DNA of 28,832 bases, taken from Paraglomus occultum (lineage: Eukaryota > Glomeromycota > Glomeromycetes > Paraglomerales > Paraglomeraceae). The stretch is taken from NCBI GenBank assembly GCA_910592205.1, contig CAJVPJ010000319.1, positions 1 through 28,832 on the forward strand. Reading direction: 5' to 3'. The first letter of the stretch is position 1. Each line of letters opens with the position of its first letter. A model generated the notes under the pieces. That model was not told the DNA's origin and did no database searches. It saw nothing but the letters and a program-made list of their open reading frames with translations. A program made the position numbers and the translations under genes. Of this stretch, positions 11,923 to 23,421 are shown in pieces.

Positions 11923-13102
11923 TAAGTAATAAAATATCAGAGAGGAACTTTGTTAAAAAGTGTGTTGATTGTTAGGTAATAGTGATGAGCTCAATTTGTA
12001 ACACATTTTCCATATTTGAACCATGTGGCTTGGATTATACAACATTCAATGGCTTAGAAAGCTTTCTTGGTGAAAATATCACTTAGTTTGGCGTCAGAGA
12101 CAATAACTAGGGAGTGGAAAAGGGGGGCTTATGTCTGCGTAAAAGTAATTATTCCGGACTATGAAATGAGCAAATTGTGCAAGTTGAATCAGGTTCGCTT
12201 CTCTACTGCTTTGACGTTGTGTTGACAAATATTACACCATACAAAAATGAATCATAGTTCCTAAATCAGCATAGCATAATATTTTCTGGTAAATGAAACA
12301 TTTAAAATTAACCCGATTGCGTCATCGGGTCAGGTGATGCTGGGATTACATTGCATATCTTGCTCGCCTGAAGATTTGATTTCAGTCCCCGTTGTTGGAA
12401 GAATTAACCGTATTCGGGAGTAAAGATTGTCCCACAAGCATAAAAACTCGTGACATAAATATCAAATGAAGTTCTATCAATAGTAAATAATAATAGTAAA
12501 CAAGTCATCTTTTGGTCAGGTGAGTTTAGATTAGAGAGAAAAGTAAAAACTTTGACCGAAAAGCGATTTATTCAGAACGGGAAACGTAAAACGTGAATTA
12601 TTATTTGATCAGATAAATGTCACACAGGAGTCATAATTTTTATTATCAACGGCTCTTGACAAACCGTACAAATAGACTGTAGAACGTAAGTGATATCCAT
12701 GTAATGAAAAATTGATGAATACTGTAGATGCAGAAAGGTTAAATATACGCGAAAGGATAGATGTTTTGCCAACATCGCTTTATTTACTAAATTACAGTTT
12801 ATTATATCATGTAGACGATATGATAAAAAGCATACGATTTAGCAATGACTCAAAAATGTTACAACTTAACCATGGTATCAGCAATCAAACACCAGTACTA
12901 ACATTGCAAGCTTTTTTTCATTTTTACAATCTATTGTTTACAGTACTAAGCCTCCTATAACCAGCACTTTATACTTACCAACACACTCTTATTGCCTCTC
13001 CACCACAATCGACGCTCTTAGCCCAACGCCTTTCCCCCCCGTCTCCGACACATTTCCGTGGCTCCCTCTTATTCTCGCTTCGCTCGTCAGAATTTTCTTT
13101 GA
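11923..13102. other. 1.2 kb intergenic region
   Basis: No recognised gene. It may hold a missing 5' exon of the membrane protein. An 82-residue plus-strand frame at 12712-12960 has no family and an atypical composition, so I do not call it. The last 130 bases are C/T-rich, as in many fungal promoters, and precede the SAM-domain gene. Confidence 0.45.
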
Positions 13103-13672
13103 ATGCCACGTAAAAACAAAAAAAGCAGACTCTTAAAACCGATTCCACCCTCTATCTCCAAGCTCACGCCTACTATCGAAGATATGGAAGACTGGGACGC
13201 GAGTGATCTGCTCATGTACCTTCGAAATCGCCAGGAGAGTCTGAAATTAGACGAGGATGATTTGAAAACTGTTGAAAGGACAAGAATGACAGGAGAGGCG
13301 TTCCTAAAGGTGAATATAGGGAAATTGAGAGAGTTTGGGCTAACTTATGGAAGTGCAAAGAAATTAGAAAAGGAAATCGAGCGATTACACGGTAAGTGTT
13401 GTGTAACAAGTGGATTTTACACCTGCTCTGAATTTTAAACGGATTAGTCTAGTGTGCGTATAGGTGGCAATAACATCGTGTATTAATCATTATAATGCTA
13501 AAACATTTGTTTTCTACAAGTGTTTAATGGAAGTAGGGTGCGAACCGGTCTAATCAACAAGACAGGATGGATGGAAGCACCTCAAGGTAAACAACAAGAT
13601 CCTGAGCATTCATATAGTAGAGTATGCGATTATATTAACGCTAATCCAACAAATCCTTTCACATCACGTTAG
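13103..13672 (+). CDS. small SAM-domain protein
   Basis: Two exons, 13103-13391 (donor GTAAGT) and 13521-13672, give 146 residues. After a Lys-rich start (PRKNKKSR) comes a sterile alpha motif domain at about 30-95: WDASDLLMYLRNRQ, then acidic and Lys residues, then MTGEAFLKVNIGKLREFGL and AKKLEKEIERL. SAM domains mediate protein-protein or RNA contacts. The C-terminal 50 residues have no recognised domain. A second good donor, CAAG/GTAAAC near 13586, sits in exon 2 with a CGTTAG acceptor at the present stop, so a further intron and a longer protein are possible. Confidence 0.75.
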
Positions 13673-14393
13673 AATGATATTCATTTAATATTTGGGGTTC
13701 TGTCCTTACCTAACGTGTTTCACTACAACCATTTTTGTGCGATTACCATTGAAATTTCTAAGCTAATGCATATTTCGTCATAATATGGCGATTCCCATGT
13801 TTTATTGGTTGGCTACGAGCAAGCAACTAGAAATAAAGCAGTTTGTGGGGATGCAATACAATAAGATTTTTTAATGCAGAACAGTTTGTGGAGACATAAA
13901 TATTGTGATGCGACGCATGCACTTGCAATGACAAGATGCGTGACAGTCACACATATTGTTAGTATTAGTGTTACATATTCAATTATTCCGTCTCAAAGAA
14001 ATAGACACTTTTTTTTTCTAGCAAACAACGACGCCCTAGAATAGAATTACAACTAATCATCCTTGGTAGAAGAGCATCCTTTTAGGTATTTCGTTTAATA
14101 AATGTTGATATTGATTTCACTACTGACCTATGAGGTATGTGAGATACCTTTGTCAATCTCGCGTCTAGCATTTATTATACAACGCTTAGACGCATTGTTA
14201 TTGGTAAAACCAAACTATAATAATAATAATCGATTGGCTATAAGAATTGTTGTTATTTACCCAGTACACCAGTAAAATATAGTTGTTTACCCATTGTATC
14301 TGAACGTGTTGATCGACTAAAACCAGCATTCCCACGTTGACAGATGATCGACATGAATAAATTAATTATTGCTATAGCTTTCAAGCTCCAAGA
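13673..14393. other. intergenic, no gene seen
   Basis: AT-rich with TAATAATAATAA near 14219-14231 and T9 near 14010. It would include the promoter of the mannanase. The short segment 14353-14391, directly before the mannanase start, encodes a hydrophobic MNKLIIAIAF in a different frame (see findings). Confidence 0.45.
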
Positions 14394-16259
14394 ATGTCTT
14401 CCCCATCATTCATCAGAGTTTCATCAACACATTTTACATGGGGAGACAAGCCATACTTTCTTGTCGGTGCCAATTATTGGCAAGCGATGAATCTATCCAT
14501 GTCGACAGGAAATAGAGCGAGAGTGCTTCAAGATTTGGAGAAATTGAAACAAATGGGCATCAATAATGTGAGAATCATGGCCGGAAGCGAAGGGCCTAAT
14601 GAAGAACCGTTTAGAATGAAGCCGGCTTTGATGAAGGAACCAAATGTATACGATGAGGACGTGTTTAAAGGTAATGATAGTAAACGAAAAGGCGGAATGA
14701 TTATTCTTTGGAATGTGATAGAAACAACGTGACAGTATTATGCGCTTGTGCATTTAGGTTTAGACTGGTTCTTGGATCAACTGACCAAGTTTGATATGAC
14801 CGCTACGATGGTTTGTATACTATCACTTTCAATACTTTAACAATATGCGTTATAATTATCTTGTCTCTTTTTCTCGTTCTCTTTCCCGTTTTTCCTGTAA
14901 CTTACCCAAACATATTTACACGCTCGCATCAAAACTTCAAGACTCTCTCAAACTTTTGGCAATGGTCTGGCGGCTTTGCGCAATACGTATCTTGGTGCGA
15001 CCCCACACATCCCCCCATTCCATACCCGACATCTTCAGATTTCACAGCCTTTGAACGCTTTGCGGCTCGCTTCTATTCCGATCCTTCCATCTATTCCGCC
15101 TGCCAGTCACTTTACCAGCATCACATCAAGACGGTCCTCACGCGCAGAAACACATTTAACGGGAAGTTGTACAAGGAAGATCCCGTAATATTCGCGTGGG
15201 AGTTGGCAAACGAACCACAAATAGTTTTGGGAGATAATGGGAGAAAGATCGTCAGGACTTGGATCGAAGAAAGTGCAAGGGTGATCAAGGATCTGGATGC
15301 AAATCATTTGGTGACGACGGGAGCCGAAGGGAAGAATGGGAAAGAGTGGTTTCTGGAAATGCACGAGTGCAGCAATATCGGTATGAAATAATAACGTAAC
15401 AAGGATGAATGTGAGAAATAGATCATGAGGGGGGTGGGGCGGGGCAAGGATATTTTCAAAAATGGTATTAGAGTACTAACAGGGTATACAGATACGCTCT
15501 CCTGAAAAAAACTGACGGGCAGAAATGAAAACTGATTATTAAATCTTGACTCTCCCTCTTCCTCTTCTTCTCGCAGATTATGCAAGTGCTCACGTTTGGG
15601 TAGAAAATTGGGGATATTACAATTCAAATGATCCATCAACCGAGAATTACTCGCGAGCAGAAAATTTCATGTTGACTTTTATTGATAATGTTAGCAAATG
15701 GTCTACGGAAGAGTTGGGAAAACCCGTATATCTTGCAGAGTATGGTAAGAAGAATTTGCTCAAACGAGAATCCTCCATGTCAGTTTTTATCCTTTCCCCC
15801 GTCTCCCCTCGTAATCTATTCCAATCTTTGATCCTACACACCCCGCTTTCCAGGCCTTGCAAGAGACGGTTGGCTTCCTGTATCCAAATACTCCCCATCA
15901 GCATCGACAACAAATCGTAATAAATACTATAGCTCACTAATGAACAAAGTTTTGTCACTCGAGAAATCACGCTCTTTTAGTGGACAGGCATTTTGGGCAT
16001 ATTCCGGAATTGCGAGACCGAACGATTCGCCACCTCAATGGTTGGGTGATCCGCCTCACGAGCGTAAGTTTGGAAAGAGGGGAGGGAAGGTGTGGATAAG
16101 GAGGAAAAACAAGACTATTCTGTGCCAGAATGTATGGATTAGAATTGACAAATTCTGTGTTTTTTAGCTGCTGGCTGGTATTCGGTGTACGATGCCGATG
16201 AAGAGACATTGCAGATAATAAGAGAACATTCAGATAAAGTCAAAAAGTTGGCGGAATGA
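14394..16259 (+). CDS. GH5-family mannan endo-1,4-beta-mannosidase
   Basis: Six exons: 14394-14670, 14758-14810, 14942-15380, 15577-15744, 15854-16063 and 16168-16259, giving 412 residues. It hydrolyses beta-1,4-mannan backbones. Family 5 (TIM-barrel) features are in order: FLVGANYWQAMNL near the N-terminus, NNVRIMAGSEG, SNFWQWSGGFAQYVSW, FAWELANEP with the acid/base Glu201, HVWVENWGYY, and YLAEYG with the nucleophile Glu311, then GQAFWAYSG near the C-terminus. The pattern resembles subfamily 7 mannanases. The called start gives no signal peptide, although these enzymes are normally secreted. It converges with the gene ending at 16487. Confidence 0.93.
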
Positions 16260-16486
16260 TATAAAGATACTTTTCTTAGTGAAATTATTATTTCTTACAG
16301 TGCTAAAGATTTACTCTGAGCATCTCTATTGACAGCGACTTGGGTTTATCGAGTACGGGATTATATTTTGGAGAGTGACTATTACATAATATAATACTTT
16401 TACACAAAAACGCGTTTCGTTGTAACAACAAACCTTTTCGACATGTCATCGTATCACAGAGGAGCGTAGACTTCCCATTGCCATTA

Positions 16487-17339
16487 TTAGTCGTCATTGC
16501 AGATACTCTCTCGGCCAAGAGAGGATAGCGGCCGTAGAGCTATTCGATCTGCGACCAAACGAGCTTCATTTATTTCTTTCTCTATTTCTCGTAAAAGATG
16601 AAAATGTTGTTTCTGCCGAAATGAAAGAATTACATGGACGTTTAGATAAAACGCGAATTTGGAATGAGGGGAGCAGACCAAAAGACGTAAAAAGACAACG
16701 CCATCGTACCCTCTTCTCGTTAAGAATGAATTCGTACGCAACGGATTGGCTGTTGCCGACGTGATCTTGATTAAAATATTCGTCGCGTTGGTTATGCCCT
16801 TGAGCGAAATTATTGGGAGTTTCACAGTCGTCTTGGATGATATCGCTCTCATCATCTTCGGGCGTTTCATCTTCAAATATTTCGTTTTCTCGCATTCTGT
16901 GCTCGAACTCTTGCATTACGTTCTGATTTTTATAATGCTCGTCTGTTTTCTTTTCCACTTCAAATGCGCGATTGTCAGCCTTGCTCAGACTTTCATAACA
17001 CGTTTCGGTTCTTTCTTGTTCTCTCCGTTTAATGCTGACAGCCAACAAGATCACACACCGTTGTCTCCATAGCTGTTTCCAGTCTTCAGCCAGAGACTTT
17101 AACCCTAATGTTCTTTCTTTGTCGCGTTTAGTTGGATTGAGACAGTCGACCGCTGGCGTTAGTATGGGCGATGAAGATGGGAGAGTGTAGAAATGTAAGA
17201 AATTGGATATAGGGAAACTTGCAAAGAGAAACGGAACGAAATGCAGAAGAAAAGATGGAACAAATTGTGTGAAAGATAAAGGTGGAGTTGGACGAAAAAA
17301 TGTTGAGAGAATTAGAGATCGGGGTCCGAGTGTGGTCAT
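16487..17339 (-). CDS. uncharacterised protein, two exons
   Basis: Exons on the minus strand are 17339-16710 and 16612-16487, giving 251 residues; the intron runs from GTACGA to TTCGGCAG and keeps phase 0. No family recognised. The first 60 residues are very rich in Phe, Leu, Pro and Ser with few charges, perhaps a targeting or membrane segment. The rest is strongly charged and helical: KRREQERTE, FEVEKKTDEHYKNQ, an acidic EDETPEDDESD stretch, and a final EIEKEINEARLVADRIALRP helix. An upstream in-frame ATG at 17417 would add 26 residues. The intron call is supported by the change of coding pattern from one frame to another at that point. Confidence 0.6.
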
Positions 17340-19706
17340 GGTAAAAATGTCTTTCGTCGAGTTATGCTTATCTGATTGAATCCATAAGCCATCCACCAAA
17401 AATTGAATCCTGTTCACATTTCACATTATCACTCTGACCTTCAATCCATTGGATCACCGCTCTTTTGTCTTTGGAACAAAAGAAACTTGAAAAAAAAAAA
17501 GACCCCTGCTTGAAAAATGGGAAGAAATATGCACAAAATGTTGAATTTTTTGTTTTGCCTTGTGCTACTTTTAGTAGCAATTTCCTAATTTGTTGAACAA
17601 CGGAACAAGCGACGTATTAGTTCAATTATATCGCGTAGCTACGTGAAATTGGGCTGACGGCAATACGTATGTTATGCGGCGACCTAACTGTTATTCACCA
17701 TACTTTATGTAATGTTGTGCAGTGAGCCAAATAAAAGACTTGAATGTGACAAATAATAAGCTTATTGCCAACAATACACCATACATGAAGAATAATGAAA
17801 TGCAATAGCTTCACCGAATAGGGAATAGATTGCGATTGTGGTTGCGCCGAGCTCATGCAAGACATGAACAGCATCTTGTTCAGTCCATGATAATAACATG
17901 CTTCTTTGAGACACAATATGTCTTTTGCTCATATCATTTTGTCATGTGAATAAGTATTAAAGCGAATATCAATATGTCCATACCCAAAGCTTGTTTGATG
18001 GTAGACCAAGCCAAAGAAAATGCAGTGCGGGGTAAGCCTGGCGCGAAGATGGGATGCTTTTGTAACATACGAGAGCTGCGACTCGAGTATACGATAACAG
18101 AGATCAATCACTTGTGATGATAATTAATCGCTCGATCTTAATGAAGAACGGGTCTACGTCATCAAACACAACAATTGCGAGACCGTAACATTCGTGAGAA
18201 ATATGTAACACTTGCCGTGATGCAAAAGGAATTACTGGAAGAACCTTCTGTACAAACAATTAATAGGATTGTAACACATGTCACATTCCAGTCAACAGGT
18301 AAAATCTTATCTGCATTCGAGATGAAGCAAACAACGATACGCAAACAAATTGGTTGCATTTTCGCAAGGACAAATAATAACCAGTGTGATTATCATAAAT
18401 GACTGCTTTGTAATAATGTTATTGTCTGTACGAATTAAGTTTTATGGTACATGAACTAGGACAAATTCAAGTACAATGGTCGATCGAGAAAAGTGCTTTC
18501 AACATCCGAGACCTTTTGAACGGGGTTGTAAAAATATCGGCATCCAGAGTTGGATAGAGAAGCAGGCATTTCCGCAACAAGTATTTCCGAGAATTTAAAA
18601 CCTTTACGTTTCCGTCATCTTGATATCTTATGCTGAGAGTCATCACGACTGTAACTTATTGGTTGACCGAGTTAAGATTGTACGTTATGTCATAACAACA
18701 ATAATGCACCAGTGTGCAGAACAAGAGTCCCACAATTCGGTCATTGTCTTACTATTACGAGGCACGCTTATCTGCCGAGCCAACACCTTACAAGGTAGAT
18801 TATCGCCTGTACCCTTTATTGTGAGTAAATGTAAATTGTTTCTCGTCTCTAAATAGCGATCGGGGGTCTCTTTTACTATTTCCTGTTCGAATCGTCCAGT
18901 ATGACACAATAACCTAAAAATAACCAACTTCACATGGAAATGATTTTGCTATTATCAAGATTACGGACAGAAAACAAGTTTTGCCAGTTTAACTTGTAGA
19001 CGTCACAAATCGAACCGTTGAATAGAAAAAAGGGTTCGAGATTTCATAATCATGTAATCGAAATATAAAGATCGTTTCACTCTTAAATTTTTCGATTATC
19101 CGAAACGAAAAGATGATCTCGAGCTTTTTTTTTTCCCCTATTACTATGCAAATGCATGATGATGAGGCGATGGAAAATAATCCATGGTTTATAAAAAGAA
19201 TTTTTTTTTGTGTGGCGTTCGATTAGTTATGTTGCTCAAGTTGCCAATATTGCCCAATATGAACAATTCAGGAATGGCGTGCGGAATATTTCGCAATGAG
19301 AGACTTTTGCTTTTGGTTATTTTGTTTGTACATCAGAATTCTATTGGTAAACCGTTCCGAATGACGGAACTTTACGTAGCACAATCTCTAATAAATGCAT
19401 GACACATCCCGACTTTAATCGCTTGTACAGCTAGTCAATCACGGGGGACATTTTACACCTAATTTACTAATATCATTACCATGCGTTGTTGCTAAGTACT
19501 TATTCCCTCATCACCGAAAACTCGCAAATACACACACACACCAAAAGAGACTTTCTGTTCGTTATTATTTATAACGATATAGATACCTCTCTTCTCGTTT
19601 CATATAACCCCAACCGCCCGGGCGACCCGACCGGAGATTTTACATGCATAACAACGAACCGCTTTTTTTTTTTAATTAAAAAGTAGTTCGACATAAATCT
19701 TAAATA
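17340..19706. other. 2.4 kb intergenic region, no gene recognised
   Basis: Several short frames on both strands (17695-17916, 17929-18111, 18162-18402, 18620-18933) show no family, no splice partners and no strand bias, so I treat the region as non-coding. A run of T occurs near 19125, and a CACACACACAC near 19530 lies 5' of the phosphatase gene. Confidence 0.45.
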
Positions 19707-21132
19707 ATGTCCTCCTCAATATCACCTTTCTACCGCCCTGGCACATTCCCTGTTTTATCCTCCCGCGTACTCGCCAGCGCTTCACAATCTCTCCGATTAG
19801 CCATCCAGTCACAACACCTCATTCGCAGTTTTTACTCTTCACCACCGCTAATAACCCCACCTCTCACCACCACAAAGGGATTCACATATTTAATAGGCGC
19901 CGCCTGGTCACCAAAGAGAAAACGTCATAACGTAATAAATCATGTAACCGGAAATCCATGGTGGAGAGAACAAATGAGAACCGGAAAAGTCGATGCCGGA
20001 GAAGACGCTTTTTTCTACGTTTTAACAAATTGTGGTGTAGCTTTAGGGGTGGCTGATGGTGTGGGTGGATGGGCACAGGTAATTAACCCGATTGAAAGCT
20101 TTTTTCTTTTTTTCAGCGGTGAATTTAATAAATCTGAAAAAAAAAAACAACCTTGTTTATTATTAGATGGGTGTGGATTCGGCAGCGTTTTCGTGGGCTT
20201 TGATGGATAATGCGGCAAGCGTCGCAAAAGAACTTGGTACCGCAGAAAGGAATCGTTATAAATCTAGTGTTAGACGATATGACGATATGGTAGATGCCAA
20301 ACGCATATTAAGCAGAGCCTTTGAGAACATGATAAAGAGCGGAAAGGTTGAAGCCGGTTAGTTTTTGCAAGTCTTTGTCCATCTTTTTCACTCTATCAGA
20401 ATGACTTATTTCTTCACGTATCGACACACACATACACACATACACACATACACACATACACACACATACACACAGGGAGTTCAACGGCATGTATTCTCTC
20501 GCTTTCCAACGATTCCGGAATACTCAATGCTGCTACCTTGGGCGATTCAGCATTTCTTTTAATTCGCAGTGGCCGACTTCTTTACGAGTCTCCTTCGCAA
20601 CAACATTTCTTCAATTGTCCTTATCAACTTACATTAGTACCCGAACATTATCCCAATCAAAAATTATACATCAGAGATAAACCCAGTGATGCGGACCAGT
20701 CAACACATCAGTTGCAAGACGGTGATGTAATATTACTAGCAACGGATGGGTTTTATGATAATGTGTTTCCGGAAGAAGCGGTTTCTATCGTGAACGAGGA
20801 ACTCGATAAAGTTTTAAGCAGTAACAAAGGCACCCGGAATGTAAGCGTTGAGGAACTTACAAAACGGGTGAGGGGCTTGTCAAGAAGGCTCACAGATACT
20901 GCTAGAAAATATTCTGAGGATCGAAAACGAATTAGTCCGTTCAGTAAGAATGCAATGAATATGGGCGAGTCTCGGTTAGGAGGGTAAGTTTTAATAATGT
21001 TTCTTTGGGTTCTTTAATGTTTGGAAATTCCTTCTCTGGGTAAATTCCTGATTTTTATTTTTCTTTTTTTCAATTAATAGGAAAATAGACGATATAACTG
21101 TACTTATTACTCTGGTGAGGGCGAATTCATGA
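19707..21132 (+). CDS. PTC7: mitochondrial-type PP2C protein phosphatase, Ptc7-like
   Basis: Four exons: 19707-20078, 20167-20356, 20476-20983 and 21081-21132, giving 373 residues. It is a metal-dependent serine/threonine phosphatase. PP2C motifs appear in order: AGEDAFF (metal-binding Asp near 100), ADGVGGW (about 116-122), GSSTACIL, TLGDSAFLL, LLATDGFYDNV, and the final DDITVLI. The compact domain with a DGVGGW motif and a DDITV end matches the Ptc7/PPTC7 branch, which acts in mitochondria and on coenzyme Q synthesis in yeast. The first 45 residues are rich in Ser and Arg with no acidic residue (for example SSRVLASASQSLRLA), typical of a mitochondrial presequence. Intron 2 contains a CA/TACA microsatellite next to the acceptor. 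Confidence 0.9.
20426..20475 (+). repeat. CACACATA microsatellite inside PTC7 intron 2
   Basis: About 50 bases of CA interspersed with TA at 6-8 bp steps run straight into the acceptor CACACAG of intron 2. The usual pyrimidine tract before the acceptor is thus replaced by alternating CA. Confidence 0.9.
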
Positions 21133-22705
21133 AACAGGTCAAGTTATTTGTTTATAAGTAGAATAAGGGATTATATGAAAATGAAGAGCTTTTCCAAAAT
21201 TTCGACAATGCCTTGCAAACATTTAAGCAAATTGTCAAACATGTCATTTGTTATATATGCGAGTATTTCTTGTAGTTTATTCATAACATGCCAAATTGAA
21301 AGTCAAAGTATGTCACATCAAAAAGTAAATAAACATAATACAATCATACAAACATTCGATAATTTATATAGGTTCTCCTTTCACTTTTGTATAATGTATT
21401 GGACGTGTCTTGGAACCAATATTTGTATAAAAAGGTGTCATCTGATATCCATCTCCATATTAATATCCAGGCTAGTCTTTTTGTGGACCTCTTTAAAGTA
21501 CCATATGAACAATGTTTATTTGTAAGGGCACTTCCCCTCTCCCCTCCTCCCCAATATAGCAATCAGATACAAACTAAGAAATAATAGTAAAGAGATCAAC
21601 CGTCTTAATGGCAACTCGTCATTATCTCCAATACCATATGATGAGACGTCATTACAAAGTCTCGCTTGGTTGCTTAGAATGTAAAAGAAAAAACTCTCGG
21701 CAGTAAAATCAGCACTCTAAAAAAACACAGGCTACAAAGTAACGTTAGCAGTATGTAGTGTGAGATGCAAAAGCATGGCCTGTACCGTATGGCCTGTACC
21801 GCGTGGCCTGTACCGCATGGCATGGCCTGTATCGCATGGGACTTGTTCATTTCGGCAATCGAAAAATCGCAATCGATGTAAAAGAAAAGACGTTGGATTT
21901 ACATTAACGCTAACTCGATATGTTTCCAACTCCGAAAAATGATGGGCGGGTCTATTACGATTACTATAAAATCCTAAACAGTATCTGAATTGATAAAGTT
22001 TTTGAGTACGTTGTACGTACAAAAAATATGGTCTATGGTCGGTGCATAAATCGTATGACAGTGTGCTACTACCCCTTCAAGGTGAGATCATGATGCTAAG
22101 CTGTATATGTTTAGGCTGATTGAACGTGATCAAGGGTGAGGGAGTTCGCGTAATCAAGGAAATCCAAACACCTGACAATTTAAAGGACTATTTATAGCAA
22201 ACCCCTTTTTGTACACATAAATGTTTTTTCATATTCCAGATGAAAGAGTTTCAGTTCTATTTGATTGGGACGTATTCTCAATGCAAGCCCTTGTTCAATC
22301 AATGCATAACTAGAATTGCAGGTAGGCCAAGACCAAACTGTTGGGAGATGGACCTCGTGTAACGTATCCGATACTTAATGATACGGGTTTGAAGACGATA
22401 GGCTGTTTAGAAACCAAACGTCAAGAAGCAGTCCGGCATGAGAAGGTCGCATTATTCGCATTGGTATTACATGAGTCAATTTTTATTGCCTCAAAGTACA
22501 GTCGTTGCATATGCTAATATATCAAGTAATTATTAGTGGTATAAAGCGAATGATTATCTATCTGTATTAAATATGATGCCGATGCTTGTGAAAATGACTC
22601 ATCTACAATAAAAAATTGATTTCGAAAATAAAACAATTTGCGTAAACAACCATTCATGCAATACAACGTTTAAAGAGCACCAGAAAAAAAGCCTCAAAAA
22701 CATTC
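21133..22705. other. 1.6 kb intergenic region
   Basis: It starts with the PTC7 3' UTR. A 125-residue plus-strand frame (21148-21525) has no recognised family and is not called. The region holds the 14 bp tandem repeat at 21775-21839. Confidence 0.45.
21775..21839. repeat. 14 bp tandem repeat, about 4.5 copies
   Basis: The unit ATGGCCTGTACCGC occurs at 21775, 21789, 21803 and 21822 with one or two changes per copy; a 5-base ATGGC slip lies between the third and fourth copies. It is markedly more GC-rich than the surrounding DNA. Confidence 0.9.
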
Positions 22706-22770
22706 TTCTTTGTTCCTTCTTTGTTCCTTCTTTGTTCCTTCTTTTTTCCTTCTTTTTTCCTTCTTTTTTA
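22706..22770. repeat. 11 bp pyrimidine tandem repeat
   Basis: Three copies of TTCTTTGTTCC are followed by two of TTCTTTTTTCC and a partial copy. The strand asymmetry is complete: all pyrimidine except single G. It lies 16 bp past the stop codon of the minus-strand Myb gene, so it would be transcribed as a purine-rich repeat in its 3' UTR. Confidence 0.9.
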
Positions 22771-22785
22771 CCCCAAAATCCATTT

Positions 22786-23421
22786 CTAATTCAACAATCG
22801 TCGGATGGACATCTTCTGGCGAATGCGTCTTTGGCTAGAATGCCAGTAGTTTCGGATAATTCGGGAAGTACGACCAGGAAAGTAAGCAGAAATACGACTC
22901 CACTTTGATCCGTGTATGTTATGTAGTTTGTCAATCTCGTTACGTTCGTCCTTTGTAAGAGGCGAGTTGTTAACTGAAAAATAAAACAGAAATACTTTTA
23001 AATAACAAATCTCCCATGTTAACAAGACATTTCCATGGTTAACTCACTTCCGTTCCGCAGAGTGTTACGCCATCTATAGTAATAGTTATTAGCATTAATA
23101 TTAATGGTTTAACAATGTAACCGGAATTACATATTCCACGGTGTTTTAAATAAATATTTCGAGGGTTGAAATTTATCTCATGGGACTTTTATATTGTGTG
23201 TAATTATAGAAATAATCGTACCTTTCTGCACATTGTTTAGCGGTTCTATTGTGAAAGCGACGTGCTACTGTTGTCCAGACACCGTATTCCTTATACAGAC
23301 TAAGAAGACGAGCGTCTTCCTATTTGCGGATAAACAGTTTTTGAAAACAGCATTGTTGCATAACAAGAAACGTTGAGAAAGAATATGATACCTCCGGCGT
23401 CCATCTCTGTCTTGGTCTCAT
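22786..23421 (-). CDS. small two-repeat Myb DNA-binding protein
   Basis: Four exons on the minus strand: 23421-23392, 23319-23222, 23073-23048 and 22973-22786, giving 113 residues. The protein is little more than two Myb repeats. Repeat 1 is RWTPEEDARLLSLYKEYG, then VWTTVARRF and TAKQCAERWRN. Repeat 2 is SPLTKDERNEIDKLHNIHG, then SKWSRISAYFPGRTS and IIRNYW. The linker TLRNGINNSPLT is typical of R2R3-like proteins. A basic C-terminus (RRIRQKMSIRR) follows. Exon 3 is only 26 nt and encodes the WRNTLRNG link. An in-frame stop lies shortly upstream of the ATG, so this start is best unless a further 5' exon exists. It is a likely nuclear transcription factor. Confidence 0.87.

Noticed and set aside
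12712-12960. 82-residue plus-strand ORF
   Set aside because: Possible but without any family or context; Leu/Tyr/Asn-rich as expected from AT-rich non-coding DNA.
21148-21525. 125-residue plus-strand ORF after PTC7
   Set aside because: Directly follows the phosphatase stop and looks like 3' UTR sequence; no coding pattern.
22706-22770. CRISPR-like array
   Set aside because: The copies are directly adjacent with no spacers; it is a simple tandem repeat in fungal DNA.
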